DNA of 64,000 bases from NCBI GenBank assembly GCA_003996215.1, contig QJPP01003516.1:1-64000 (forward strand). Direction: 5' to 3'. Each line of letters starts with the position of its first letter. Position 1 is the stretch's first letter. This stretch comes from Jaltomata sinuosa (taxonomy: Eukaryota > Streptophyta > Magnoliopsida > Solanales > Solanaceae). Made by a program: the position numbers and the translations under genes. The notes beneath the pieces were generated by a model, which was given only the letters and a program-made list of their open reading frames with translations, was not told where the DNA came from and ran no database searches. Positions 22,906-35,414 of the stretch are shown here, piece by piece.

Positions 22906-23476
22906 ACAGGAAGTGACTCAAGAGGAGGTGTGGTGGCACTAGTATCACAGACATAGGCAAGATAGGCTAAGAACCGCTTCCCAACAAATTGTTGGGCGCT
23001 CAGAAAAGATATAACTCCTATCGGCATATGGCCATTGGCACCCTTACAAATGATATGAGGGATACCAGGCATCCGAAGAGTAACAATCTTGGCGAAGCAA
23101 TCCATGACCGGATGATAAGGAGACAACCAATCCATGAATAAGATCACATCAAATCAATCATATAAAGTACAACCAAGTCTACCCACATGTCGTACCCCAA
23201 GATGGTCATCACACAAGCCCGATACACCTGATCCACTACTAAGGAATATCCTACTAGTGTAGATACACGCAAGGGTGCAGACAAGGACTCACAAGTTGAC
23301 TCTAGACGAGTAGCATAATAAGCAGATATATATGAGAATATAGATCCCGAATCAAACAAAGCAAAAGCATACAGGTGACAAACAGAGATTGTAGCTGTGA
23401 TCACGACATCTGAAGACTCGACCTCTTTTAGACCCAGAACTGTATACATATGGCCCCGACCGCCATAACCACCCAA
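22905..23476 (-). pseudogene. RE3 aspartic protease and linker to RT
   Basis: The protease motif is FALFDSGSIFSYIS with D-S-G at 23345-23353, followed by the conserved MDWLSPYHPVMDC segment. The reading frame changes near 23145. The enzyme would cut the polyprotein; decay makes this copy inactive. Confidence 0.75.
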
Positions 23477-23559
23477 CCTACCGGACTGAGGACCACCTCT
23501 AGTTCCCTAGATACAACCCCTACTACCCTGTGAACCACCTCTAGATGGAGGTACTAAAG

Positions 23560-24921
23560 CCCTAGGGGCCTGAACTTACTGATCCTGTCGCCTAGTGTGC
23601 TGTGATGATGGACACTCTCTAGCAAAGTGGCCTATCTCGCCACACTCATAACAACCCCAACCAAATATACTCCGCTGTGAAGACCCAGCTGAATCAGAAT
23701 AGCCACCATGACCTCTGGACCTTGAATGAGCACCTCGTAGAGTAGGAACAATACTTTTGCTACCCTGACACTCAGAAGTCTGTAAGGCCGCCTGAACAGG
23801 CTAACTCAGCTGGAAACACTGCTGGTGCTGACCTCTACCATTAGAGCCTCTACGACAGGCCTGTAAACCACTGAAATTTCCCTGCTGGCGGGGCCTCTTA
23901 TCACTGCCCCCTTGAGCCTTATGAAGAATGCCCTCAATAGTGCGAGCATGATCTACTACCTCCAGAAAAGACTGAACTGATGGTATCATACCCTCTGTAT
24001 CCAAGCGAAGCTGTAAAGTTAACCCTCGAATAACACGATGCACCCTCTCATGCTTGGTAGCCAGGATCATAGTGGCATGTCTGGACAACTGGTAGAAGTG
24101 AACCTCATACTCAAACACAGTCATGGAGCCCAGCTCCAACCCAGACAACTGATCCATCAACCGCTCTCTCATTCTACGCAATACATACTTCTCCAGAAAA
24201 GCTGCAGAGAATTGGGCCCAAGTAAGCGGAGGCGACTCGGCTGGTCTTCATGCTACATATGACCTCCACCACTATTTCACTGGACCATCCAGCTGAAATG
24301 TGATGTAATATGCTCCATGTGACTCAAATAATCCCAAATTATGCAATCTCTCCCGGCAGCTAGTCAGAAACTCATGTGCATCCTCCCTAGAAGCACCCGA
24401 AAGCCTCGAAGGACCCAATCTCGGAAACCTACCAAGCATCTTCTGCTCCTTAGAAGATATAACTATCCCAGAGGGAATAGGTGGAGCAACTATAGGAACC
24501 AGCAATACCTCTAATCTGGGAGCCGCCACAGCAGGCTGCGCTCCTAAACTCTGTGATGCCGCCTTAGCTGAAGCCTGACCCTTATCTCTAACCTGAGAAC
24601 CAATCAGAGTGCCCGACGAAGCTGCTGATGGAGTCATACCCTTGAGAAACCTCAATAACAGAACCAAGGTATCTTGTAATACTGGAGTAGCCATGAAAAT
24701 GGCCGGATGCTGGGCTGGCCCTACATGCTCTGGCTCATACGGTACCTCATCAACTCTAACCTCAGGCTCTTGTGATGGTAGTCTAGCCCGGGCCCGAGCT
24801 GACACCACAGCCCGTGCCCTACCTCGACCATGGGTTGACCTCTACACCGTCCCATAGCTAGGGCTCTAACTGTAGGAGCATGGGCCTCATTCTCGCTCAC
24901 TACAACCCTCGTCTGAACCAT
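23560..24921 (-). pseudogene. RE3 gag with CCHC zinc knuckle
   Basis: It starts MVQTRVVVSENEAHAP at 24921. The gag domain contains RFPRLGPSRLSGASREDAHEFL, LHNLGLFESHGAYYITFQLDGP, MRERLMDQLSGLE and SMTVFEYEVHFYQLSRHATMI. The zinc knuckle CYECGEIGHFAREC is perfect at 23612-23653. Frameshifts occur near 24810 and 24270-24180, and a stop lies near 23803. Confidence 0.8.
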
Positions 24922-25091
24922 CTGAGAAATAGTGAAACAAAGATAACGCACGACCAGGAATTAAATAAGATGACACATTTTCTAGGAATGTCTTATAGCC
25001 TCTCACAGATTGGATAGATACATCATACTACCGATCCACGAGACTGTACTAGACACTTTCCTCTTGTATTGGTGAGACCGGTGAACCTAGA

Positions 25092-25103
25092 GCACGGATA
25101 CCA
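25092..25103 (-). other. RE3 primer-binding site, initiator-Met type
   Basis: The minus strand reads TGGTATCCGTGC, 10 of 12 to the usual TGGTATCAGAGC, three bases from the LTR end. Confidence 0.7.
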
Positions 25104-25106
25104 CTC

Positions 25107-27923
25107 TGTCACAACCCGAAACTGGGCCATGATGGCACCTACATAACCCCCTAGTAGGCAAGCCAAACCCTACAACACGGAAGACAAGTAAAGCAAATAA
25201 AGTATGGAAAAGTGGAAGACATAATGAAAAAGGTAGGGCCAATATCATATATACATACCACCATACTAAATATACAAACATGGCCCTAAAGTGACCAAAG
25301 AGACAAAACATACACGAGAACCAACCTGGACCTGGTGTCACTAGTACAAGAGCAACTAAAGTAAGGAGTAGCTATACAATTGACTCTGCCTATCCAAAAT
25401 ACAAAATATAGATAGAATATACAAGATGGAAAGCATGTAAAGTCTCCAAGGTGCCGGGAGCTCACCGCGATACGAACTGCACCAGATCTCGAACAATGGG
25501 AGGATCCGTGAGGGTGGATCGTATAAGGTGATGAATAAGAAAAGGATGCATAGTGTAATATGAGAACCAAGATAATGGTACCTAGTAGGCATCATAGGCC
25601 GACTGAGCGCAAAAAGATAATATATATAAATAAATTACAGGAAAGCAACTAAAATACAGGGATTCACCTAGAACTGGTTATAAAGCCAAAAATCAAAATA
25701 ACCAAACCAGTAAAGGATAATGTAATAACAAGAACAAACCCAAATCAACCAACAATCCAAAAGCACCAAAACAATGCAATGCGATGGAAAGAATGATGTA
25801 ATGTATGTATGCATAATAGTATAAACTTGGAATGCTGCATCGGGCTCCTAGAATGGCGCATCAGACTATGCATATATGTATATGTAGGTAAATGGAAAGT
25901 AAATACTTTGAATAACGCATCGAGAGTCCAGAATACCTCATCAGAGTGTAAATATATGCATAAAATAGTATTTTCTCTCTTTCCTTCTAAAATCCATAGT
26001 AAAATCCAATATAATTTAGTTCAATCCAAAACAACTGTAACCGTAGTCAACCCTATTTAGAACCAAAAACTTTGAAAAATACTCCCTTTCTGTATCAATA
26101 ATATGCAATGTAGTATGAGCATGAATTATCCATAACTAGAGAAAACCGCACACAATCAAGGCAAAAATAGGGCAAAATACCCTTCAAACCAAGAGAACTG
26201 ACCTGGAGCTCCGTTCAAATCTAAGTTATGGCCTCTGGCCCACAGTTACACACAATGGTAGAATAAGCGGATAAAACAGGAAAGTAAAAGCAAAAATCAC
26301 AAGTAAAAGCAAACTAGGGATTCTATGCTACCCACAACGATACTACAAACTTCTAGGCTAAGGATGAACATGATAATTTTAAACTACAAACCAAAGTGGC
26401 CAATTTAAAGCAATAAATAGGATTTAAGCCTAAATATACCTAAAGTCCAACCTAACTTTCAAGTAACATATAAATATATAAAATCTAACTAAACTCAATC
26501 TAGAAAGTAAACTGTAACCTACCTCGGGGCCAAACTGCAACCACGAATTGTCACTCATGTGCCTTCCCATTTTAAACAGCCTCTGAAAGCTGCCACGCTA
26601 TCAAGAATACAATCCAGGTATCAAGACAAGAAGAATGACACCCTTATTGCTATATGGATAATCGGGCTAAAACTCGGGTCGGAAAATGACCCTCGAGGCC
26701 CACGAAATGAAACAGAAATTAAAATTTACAATTATGCTCGCGGTGGGTTAAGAAACCCATGCTCAAAAATTAAGCGCAAATGGGATTCATTTTGGATATC
26801 AAAACAGCCCCAAAGTCACATTAGTTAAAAGGGAAATCACAAGGGGAAACCAACGGAAATTGACGGGATTTAACGAGAATTAACAACGGAAAAAGGGAGA
26901 GGGACAGAGGGGGACTTATCAGATGAAGTATGCTGAGACAAGGGGGCTAGAACTGGAGCTCAAATGATCAACAATGGAGAAATAACAAAATGCAGGAGGA
27001 GAAAACAAAGTTGGCAGCTTAAATAGCGGCATGGGGTCCTTCATCATGATCGCGAGGAGATGCTGGCCATACCATCGCGGGCGCGATGGTACAGCAACGC
27101 TATCGCATAGAGCAAGCTGGACTGGGTCCCAACCCACTTCATCACGGTCGCAAGGAGCATCCCACATGATCGCGATGGTCAAAGAACTAGACCATCACGA
27201 ACGCAATGCCCACCTCGCGGTCGCGATGACCAAACTGGTCTGCAACATTTTTAGCAACAACCAGCAAAACACAAGGCTAAAAAAGTTTCCTGACGGACCC
27301 TGGGGATTCATTCGGAACCCCGTGAACACAAACCAACTATGCTGCCCTACCAGAAATAACATTTTGGACTCAATGGAATTGACGAAACTCCCAACAAAGA
27401 TTGTTTTAACAAAAAGTGGGCCCCATTCCCAAAACAAACTCGAAACGCAATACCTAAAACAAGCCCGAAAGCCTCAGAACCCAAACCAAAGGTCTCACTA
27501 GCCCAAAGTCAACATTTTAGAGCAAACAACACTGACAAAATTTTCATCCGAGGCCGTCTTCTATGAATGTTGACCAAAGTCAACTCCACATGCCAAACTA
27601 GCCTGAAAACACAAAAAACAACGCAAACCCAAATAAAAACTCCTAAACCCAGGCAAAGGGTCCCACTAGACCAAAGTCCCGGTTCCAGAGCCAATAGAAC
27701 TTTCAGAATTTGATTCTGAGCATGTTTACCAAAATAGTTGACCGAAGTCAAAGATTTTCTAATTTCAAGTTCTGAAATAGGGAAATGGTCATAATGAGCT
27801 AGTGAACAGCCCGATCACCAAATCGTCAGTCCCGACAAGTCATAAATGACATGTAGCCACTGAGGGAAGGCTTGAATTGCAGAAAAAACATGAGAACTGA
27901 AAATGACCTAGAGGGTCATTACA
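25107..27923 (-). repeat. RE3 5' LTR
   Basis: On the plus strand it starts TGTCACAACCCGAAACTGG and ends GAGGGTCATTACA; 2817 bp. The CG-rich cassette lies at 27035-27235 with ACCATCGC/GCGATGGT at 27071-27090. The arms equal those of the mate LTR but the central four bases differ (GGGC against GATT). In element orientation TATTTAA (27019-27025) follows and is the likely TATA box. Confidence 0.85.
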
Positions 27924-28286
27924 GTCATTTAATTAATTATTTATTGTCAATATTATCAATAAAATTAGAATATTTTCAAAGAAAACTTTTATGTTACGTT
28001 CCTCTTAGCGTAAGACATAAATAAATAAAATAAAAAGGAATATATCTTTAAGTACACTTTTTATCTTAAAAATTTCACGTTATTTTTTTAAATTTTGTAC
28101 TTAATAATATAATGTACGCACAATAATTTATTCTTTCATATACATTTATTATTTATTAATATAAAACACACATGCAAAGCACATAAACTTAACTAGTTAT
28201 ATTAAAAGCATGAAGGTTAGAAATATTGATTGAATTTTTTTCCTTTACTAAAATACTCTACAATAGATAAAATTGTTATTTAAATA
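27924..28286. other. AT-rich sequence between RE3 and RE4, possible Helitron-like end
   Basis: It has no coding signal. Near 28168-28196 ACATGCAAAGCACAT is followed ten bases later by CTAG and T, then TATATTAAAAGCATGAAGG. A small hairpin before CTRR-T is the form of a Helitron 3' end; the stem here is weak. Confidence 0.3.
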
Positions 28287-31200
28287 TGTCACGACCCGAT
28301 TTCTCAGTTCATGATGGCACCTACAACCCCACTTGTAGGTGAACCAATCCCCATAGCCCAGAACGGTTAGTAATGGGCCACTAATGAAGTGAAACACGAA
28401 AAAGTTAGAGTACTACGCGGAAGAATTTAAAAAAGACATAAAAGGAGGAAACAACATGAATTATATATATACACGGAAGCTAAACCATCCCCGACCTATT
28501 ATCATTGTATAGAAGCCACCACTACATATACAAAGTACAAGAGGGTACAAATTGTCTCTGAATGGAGAACGAGTATATAGTACAAAAGAAAAGATAAGGC
28601 AAATCTCAGATCGCGAGGAACTCACCCTAGGTCTCGAATGTCTGAAAGTTGCACTAATCTGCACAATTAATGGTGATAGCTAACACTAGGATCTGCACCA
28701 GAAAGATGCAAAAGTGTAGTATGAGCATCAATTTCAAAGAAACGGGTACCCAGTAGGCATCATAGGCCGACTGAGCATATATAAGATATAAAAGCAGTAA
28801 ATAGCAGACAAAAAGGAAGTAGTGACAAAAGCAAACAGAGATAAACACCCTGAATCTAGCAACAAATAGAAGTCAAGGAGAATACAAGTATATTACGCTA
28901 GCCACAAAAGATGTATCATAGAACATAGGTGAAAGAGTGGAGAACACACTTGGATCCTTGAAACAATAATATATACAGAAAGTTTAAGAGCATGGCGGTA
29001 TACCGGTAACGTCAAATAAAAGGGAGGGAAGGAAAAGTAACTTCATATAATAATACTAACAGAATAATTCACACCGCAAGGATGATCTGAAAAGAAAACT
29101 AAGTAGTAACTATAATACGAATGAGTAAGCTAATGTACCTATAGTCTGAACATGCGCCCATACACCCAAGCAACAAATACAAGTGAAAAAAACCCTCTTT
29201 CATCCCACACTACCAGAGCGTACACTCAACAAACAACAAACAAGAGTGGAACCATGCAAACAATGTATGATATGTTATGAAATGCCAGTAATACCATATG
29301 CACCTCCTCTAGCGCCCTGAGGCCGAGCAGGTAGGACAATGGAAGGCTTCCCCCGTATGACTCTACTCCCTCGTATACCCCTTCTCTGGCACTCTTGGCT
29401 CGTAGCCCCTAGTCTAGATCGATAAGGTTCATGGAGGTCTTTGTGACCACATACAATCTCAATAGCCCAATATTCATGCCCAAAATCTATTTGGATCTAA
29501 AATCATTAGATAAAGGAATATTTAGAGCTCCGTCCCAGCTGAACCTAGTATCGTATGAAAATCAATAGTAAATATTATCTAGTACTCTGGCCTAGTTGAG
29601 TGTAGTATCAGTTCAGAAATCAGTAGAGAATCAAGTCTAGCACTCTGGCCTAGCCGATTATAGAATAAGTTTGAAAACCATCATAACACCTCCTTTACTC
29701 CAAGAAGATCCATAAAACCAGTTTAAATCCATTTTAAATCTATTTATAACTGAAAATGGGCCCTCGAGGTCATGCAAGATTTAGAAAATTAGTGATAGTT
29801 AGGCCCGCAACCATAATAGTAGTAAATCTATGCAAAAAAACCTTTTACATGATAAAGATGATATGCTCGAATACAATCAATAGCCCAACAACTCATAATC
29901 AACCTACCATCCCTGCACAGGCTCAATCCGCTTTACAACACAGATAACAAGCTCATAAATCATAAATCGATGTCCTGTACTCACGAATATTTTCCAAACC
30001 CAGCCATCTATGGTTGAAAGGAAAAAACAAAGGCCACCCAGGGCCACAACGTTAATACTACAAAATGAGATCAAATACTAAAGCCAACGTAGGAAAATAA
30101 GATGGACAGGAAGAAAGCGGACAAAGTCTGGGGTACCAACCTAGTAAACCCCAACCCAAAGATGCTAGATAGTACAATTATATTCAATATACGCAATGTC
30201 TAAGGTGGGTAAGCCAAAACCTACCTGGCGTCCAATGAAAAGTTGTTAAAAAGCCTAAGCCCTAGCCCAAACTGCTCCCAGAAGCCCCAAATAGCACTAA
30301 CACTATCAAAAATGCAATCTTCACATTATGATAAAGCTAATGACACCCATATTTCTAATATTTTATCCAGGTTAAAATCTGGGTTAAAACGGGCCCGTAG
30401 GCCCTGCAGCCCAAAACCATAAATGAAAACAACTATGATGTTCCCAACCCAACCAGGAATACATGCTCAAAAGTTAAGCATAATTCAGGCAAGGGAATGG
30501 CCTAAAACTGCCCGGAGATGAAGAGGAATCAAAAAGAAAATACTTTACATAATCAAGATTAAAAAACAGAGAATTACGCACAACAAAGAGAGGGAACAAT
30601 GTCCACGAGGTGAAATACGTGTCTCAACGAACAAAGAATCCCCAACCAGTAGCTACAACACAAGAAATAACCTCAAAATAATCTAGGAACCAACCATGGA
30701 AGCTTAACAATGTCTATGGAATAAATTGGGGAAAAAGAACATACCAAAAAGGAGGAAGGAAACGATGAAATCCTCCAATTGATGAATCCCCAGAGCTAGT
30801 ATATGATCTGGTCCATGAATTTGGTGAGGGAAAAGTGTTTAGAGTGAGAGGGAGTTGAGGAAAATGGCTGAAAATTAAAGGAACAAGCTTTATAAATTGT
30901 AGGTAGCAGAGCTGCACGATCGCAGTCAGCAGGCGCGATCACACTAAATGAGATGGAAGGTGCACTGGTGCGATCGCGGTCAATCAGCGTGATCGTCCTG
31001 AAGGAGCAACATGGGAACTAGCACGATCAGTTGCCCAGGCACGATTGCGCTAAGTACAACTATTCTGCAGAAAAGCCAGCAATCTAAAAAACTCTCATGG
31101 GGGGTTTCGGGCAGAATCAGACCCGACACACACAAACAAAACATGTAACTAGAGCTGAAATAATATTCCACATTCAACAGAATTGATGAAACTTCTGTAC

Positions 31201-31440
31201 GAGGTTATTTTGATGAAATGTTGACCTAAGTCAACTCAAGCTAATTTCAACCAACCACCCAAAATGAGCTCGTCTCACTCGAGACCTGAATCTACCACCT
31301 ACCTAACCCAAAATCAACATTCCGGAGCTGATAGAATTGTCTGATTTTAAATCCGATGCTCCAATCATTGAAAGTAGACCAAAGTCAACCATCCTACCCC
31401 AACTGGCCTGAAATCTAAAAAAGTGTGATATAACCCAATC
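28287..31440 (-). repeat. RE4 3' LTR
   Basis: On the plus strand it begins TGTCACGACCCGATTTCTCA. The right limit is uncertain: the integrase tail (MHPVFRVLILRCYV...) runs straight into LTR-like sequence near 31430-31440, so the first LTR bases in element orientation, the polypurine tract and most of the chromodomain are deleted. The CG-rich cassette is at 30910-31060 (GCGATCGCG style), with TTTATAAAG at 30886-30897 just downstream in element orientation. Confidence 0.75.
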
Positions 31441-32560
31441 GGAAGACTTCACTGAAACACATCTAACTCATTCAAAACATAACACCTCAATATCAATACA
31501 CGGAAGACTGGATGCATTGTTGAAAACATCGGAGGCAAGGCTAAAGATAAGAGTCACTATCAACCCTTTAAAGAATCTAAAACAGCACAATGTACCTGGG
31601 GCTAAGCTTGCCCCGCCTACCAAATCACATCACTCCCTTTCATGGGCGACACCCGAAGAAACACCATATCACCAACATAAAATTCTAAGGCACAAAGTCT
31701 ACAATCTGTATAGCTCTTATGCCTACTTCAGGCTGCCCGAAATCTATCCTGAATCACTCAGACTTGGTCTAAGGAATCATGAAGCAAGTCTACGCTCTAT
31801 GGCCTAGACTCCAAACCATCAAACCAACCTATTAAAAATCTACAACGCCTACCATACAATGCCTCAAAATATGCCATGCCAATACTCAAGTGATAACTAT
31901 TATTATATGCAAACTCTACTAACGACACATACTTATCCCATGAACCTCAAAAGTCAAGAATACAGGCCTGTAACATGTCCTCCAGGACCTGGATGGTCCT
32001 CTAGGACTGACTATCTATCTGATGATGAAATGCAATGCTGAGCTAAACCTCTGTACCCATGTCTCACTGAATAGTCCTCTTAAACTAAGAGGTAAACTGA
32101 GTGCCAACTTTTGAACTAATCAATGCAGGAACCCTATGTAAGAGGAAAACCTTACGAAGAAAAATCTGAGCCAACCTCTCTACACTATAGGAAGAATGAA
32201 TCGGCAAGAAGTATGCAAACTCAGTCAGCCTATCAATAACAACCCAAATAGAGTCAAACCCTCGAGAAGTGTGTGGTAACCATGCAATGAAGTCCATAGT
32301 GATCTCTTTCTATTTCCACTCAAGAATAGGAAGTCTCTGCATCAAATCACTTATACTACTGACAGTTCAAGCAACAATATACAAACCCTGCTATATCCCA
32401 CTTCATACTACTCCACTAGTAAAGTTATCTCAAATCTCTATACATATTAGTTGTGCCTAAGTGGATGGAATATTTGGAACAATGAGCCTCACCGAGAATC
32501 AACTGAATCAAATCCCTAACTCTTGGAACACAAAGGCAACCATTAAATCTCAACATAACA
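31441..32560 (-). pseudogene. RE4 integrase
   Basis: The core reads MDFIAWLPHTSRGFDSIWVVIDRL (32297 leftward), with first Asp kept. The second catalytic site reads ISSKVGTQFTS where ISDRGTQFTS is usual, so that Asp is lost. The C-terminal MVFLRVSPMKGS and LPPMFSTMHPVFRV follow, then the first residues of a chromodomain. There are many stops. Confidence 0.75.
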
Positions 32561-32789
32561 TTAGAATCTAAAGTAGCCCTGCTGACAATCACTGATCTTC
32601 AAACTGATACTACTGAATCTAATCAACCAGAGTAGAAAAGACCTCAACACTGATAAGAACTTTGGTAGGATCTGACAAATCAAGTCTAACCAAACGGTTA
32701 GCCAAGGACTGGATATCCATGACTAATGGTTACTACAAAACTGAAAGAGAAGCCAAACTACCCATACTCACTTCCTTCCGGCTCAAGGT

Positions 32790-33170
32790 ATCCGCTACCA
32801 CATTTGCCTTGCCTGGATGGCATAGAATGGTGAAGTCATAGTACTTCAATAACTCAATACATATTCACTGCCTAGAGTTCAGCTCTCGCTGACTCGTGAT
32901 GTGCTAAAGACTATGGTGGTTGGTGTAAAGCTCACAGTGAACTCCATATAAGTAATGCCTCCATATCTTGAGTGCGAAGACTACCGCTACCAACTCTAAG
33001 TCATGAGTAGTGTAGTTGCTCTCTTGAACCTTCAAATACCTTGATGCATATGCTATCACATAACCATGGTGCATCAACACACAACCAAGACCAATTGATA
33101 AAGCATCACAATATAGTGAGAAGACATGACCCTCAACTAGCAATGTTAACAACAGAGTTGTAGTCAATTA
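32790..33170 (-). pseudogene. RE4 RNase H
   Basis: It reads FSLYCDALSIGLGCVLM, VIAYASRYLKVQESNYTTHDLELVAVVFALKIWRHYLYG and ELYTNHHSL. The first Asp (YCDA) and the Glu (LELV) remain; the usual TDH is TNH, so one metal-binding Asp is lost. Confidence 0.8.
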
Positions 33171-33599
33171 GGACTTAAGCCTCTGAAAACTATCCTTGCA
33201 CTGACCCAACAATTGAAAGGGGACATCCTTCCTAGCCGGCCTAGTCAAAGGTGCTGCTATGGAAGAAAATCCCTCAATGAACCACCTGTAGTACCCTGCT
33301 AACCTAAGGAAACTGCAAACCTCAGTAGGAGTAATAGTTCTTGGCCAATCACGAATAACTACAATCTTCCTTGGGTCTACTCTAATCCAATCCTTAGAAC
33401 ACACGTGTCCTAGGAATGCTACTGACTCGAGCCAAAATTCACACTTTGAGAACGTGGCATAAAGTCAATGATCTGTCAAAGTCTAGAGTATGGTCCTCAA
33501 CTAATGCTCATGCTTCTCTGTACTCTATGAGTATATCAATATGTCATCAATGAAGACTATCACAAACAAATTCAAGTACGGCCTGAGTACCCTATGCAT
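33171..33599 (-). pseudogene. RE4 reverse transcriptase, C-terminal part
   Basis: It reads EVCSFLRLAGYYRWFIEGFSSIAAPLTRPARKDVPFQ (connection) and, nearer 33560, VIVFIDDILIYS (palm, FIDD kept). It ends exactly at the RE5 insertion; the first part of the RT lies beyond 47390. Confidence 0.8.
33595..33599. other. RE5 target-site duplication, left copy
   Basis: TGCAT directly precedes the 5' LTR. The same five bases follow the 3' LTR at 47390-47394. The site lies in RE4 RT codons for a Met-Met-His stretch. Confidence 0.95.
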
Positions 33600-35282
33600 T
33601 GATGTGACATAGAAATACACCACTTTTGACGCTTAATACTTAGGATTATTGCAAGTTCTTTAGAATTTTATTTGTAGATTTGATGCTTTTGGTTAAGTGT
33701 GCAGGCAAAATGGATCCTTGAGAAAAGATTTGAAATTAAGCAGAAACTGGGATATTACAGTGAAGACGATTCACTTGACCGTCCGTGCTCCCAAACCACG
33801 GATCTGTCACTGTGCATTGTAGTCCAAACTTCAGAAAGGGTGCAAGGCTGGAAGAAATCCATGACTGCATTGAAAGCACGTAATTTCAAAACACAAACCC
33901 ATATCTGTGACACGTAAATAAAGTTTCAGAAGCTGTGCTATGTTTGGATGAAAGGACGACTCAGTCTACGGTCCATACTTTCAAAGGACAAACCATTTCT
34001 GTGACACATAGCCTAAGGTTCTGCAGAGGTGAAAAAGTTGTAGTAGGAAGCACGGATTGAAGAACCGTACTTCCAAAGGATGGTCCATCTTTGTGAATCA
34101 TCATCACTGAATCAGAGAAGGGACAAGAGTGAGTTAGGAAACCATGAGTCAAAGGACAAGCCATCATTCAGAATCACGACTCGTGGTTCCAGCCATAGTT
34201 TTTCAAACCAAAAGTCATTGACCAGCTAGGACCACGGTTGACTCCGACAGACCATGAACTGTCATCCCAAACGAGGGATCGTCATCCAACCCGTGGTCCT
34301 TATCGAGCCCAATTTCCTAGTTTTATTAGGACAAGATTTCCATTGTCTATAAATACTTTCCCTAGGTTTATTTTATGGGAAGCACGCACGTTACTCTATT
34401 ACAAAAGTATTGACACTATTGTTCTTAGTTTTGATAGTTGAATTTATTCAAAGTTCTTTATTAATTGAAGTGTTCTTGAGATTTTTCTTCAAGATTCTGG
34501 ATTTCTTGATTCCTATTTGTAAGTATCTATTGATGATTGCTCAAACAAACATGAATTGTGTACTTATAATCATGAGTGGCTAAATCCACAACTAGGGTTG
34601 TGAGAGCCATGAAGGATTAACGAAGTAGGCAAAGTACTTGGGTAATCTAGGGCGGTGTTTATGCATGTATTGTTCTTCCCTTTGCTTTGATTGCTTTTTA
34701 ATGGTGCGCAACTTTACAACTCACCTTATCCTTACTTGCTTGACCAAGGAGGTAACGGATTGGAAAAGGGTTGTTTAACAACGGAGATTTGAGGTTACTA
34801 ACCTTCATCTAATAGCTTGACCTTGTCTGGGAATAGCTAATCTGGGATCTAGGGTAAGGGTTAGTAAAGCATACACCCGCGGCAGGACCAAGGCGTGTAG
34901 TGAAATTCACCTAGTTGCCGGACCAAGGAATTAGGTGAACCTAGCTTACCTATTCTGCATGCTAAGCACCAAACTAGTTTACTAAGTACGACGCCTTACT
35001 AAGTTATGATCTTATGGGGAACACTACCCTAGTCATCTTATCCATTGGTTACAACTCTCGAAATTAGCAACTATTACTTGTTTACTTTTGATTTACAATC
35101 ATTACTTGTTACTTTAAAAAAAAAACCTTTGTGGGAAATAAATGACTAAAAGCGTGAGTAAACACTAATCGATCCTTGTCCTACCATATTCCAAGTGGGA
35201 TCTACCCCAACCTTTAGTTGGGTTCTATATTTGACAACGACAACTTATGCTTCTTTAGGAGGTGTAATTTTGGCGTTTACCA
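33600..35282 (+). repeat. RE5 5' LTR
   Basis: It starts TGATGTGACATAG and ends GCGTTTACCA. It holds the ACGG(A/T)CCGT-style cassette (33780-34310), TATAAATA at 34348-34355 and the U5 block CATGAGTGGCTAAATCC at 34571. Near its end it keeps TTGACAACGACAACTTATGC, which the 3' LTR lacks but the RE1 LTR has. Confidence 0.95.
34348..34355 (+). promoter_or_regulatory. TATA box of the RE5 5' LTR
   Basis: TATAAATA follows the CG-rich cassette by about 40-60 bases; it is identical in the 3' LTR (46493-46500). Confidence 0.6.
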
Positions 35283-35287
35283 AATTT

Positions 35288-35305
35288 TTCCACCATTACC
35301 GAGGA
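35288..35305 (+). other. RE5 primer-binding site, degenerate tRNA-Asp type
   Basis: TTCCACCATTACCGAGGA matches 12 of 18 bases of the RE1 PBS. Four of the six differences are G-to-A, as expected from decay of methylated DNA. Confidence 0.7.
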
Positions 35306-35414
35306 ATACTGTTTAGGATTAAGAGAGATTGTGTTTATTTCACTATTAGTCCTTATTTCCTGATTTTACTTTTTTTGTTGTTTTTATTTTGATCTACAGG
35401 TTGCACACTTGTTT

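Larger units (their letters stand above)
17315..27923 (-). mobile_element. RE3: decayed Tekay/Del-like chromovirus with two LTRs
   Basis: Two LTRs of about 2.8 kb flank a 4.9-kb interior. Read on the minus strand the order is PBS, gag with zinc knuckle, protease, RT, RNase H remnant, integrase and chromodomain. This order plus a Met-type PBS defines a chromovirus. Every domain carries stops or frameshifts. The right flank is GTCAT; the left flank near 17309-17314 reads GTAAT/T, so a target duplication is only plausible. Confidence 0.85.
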
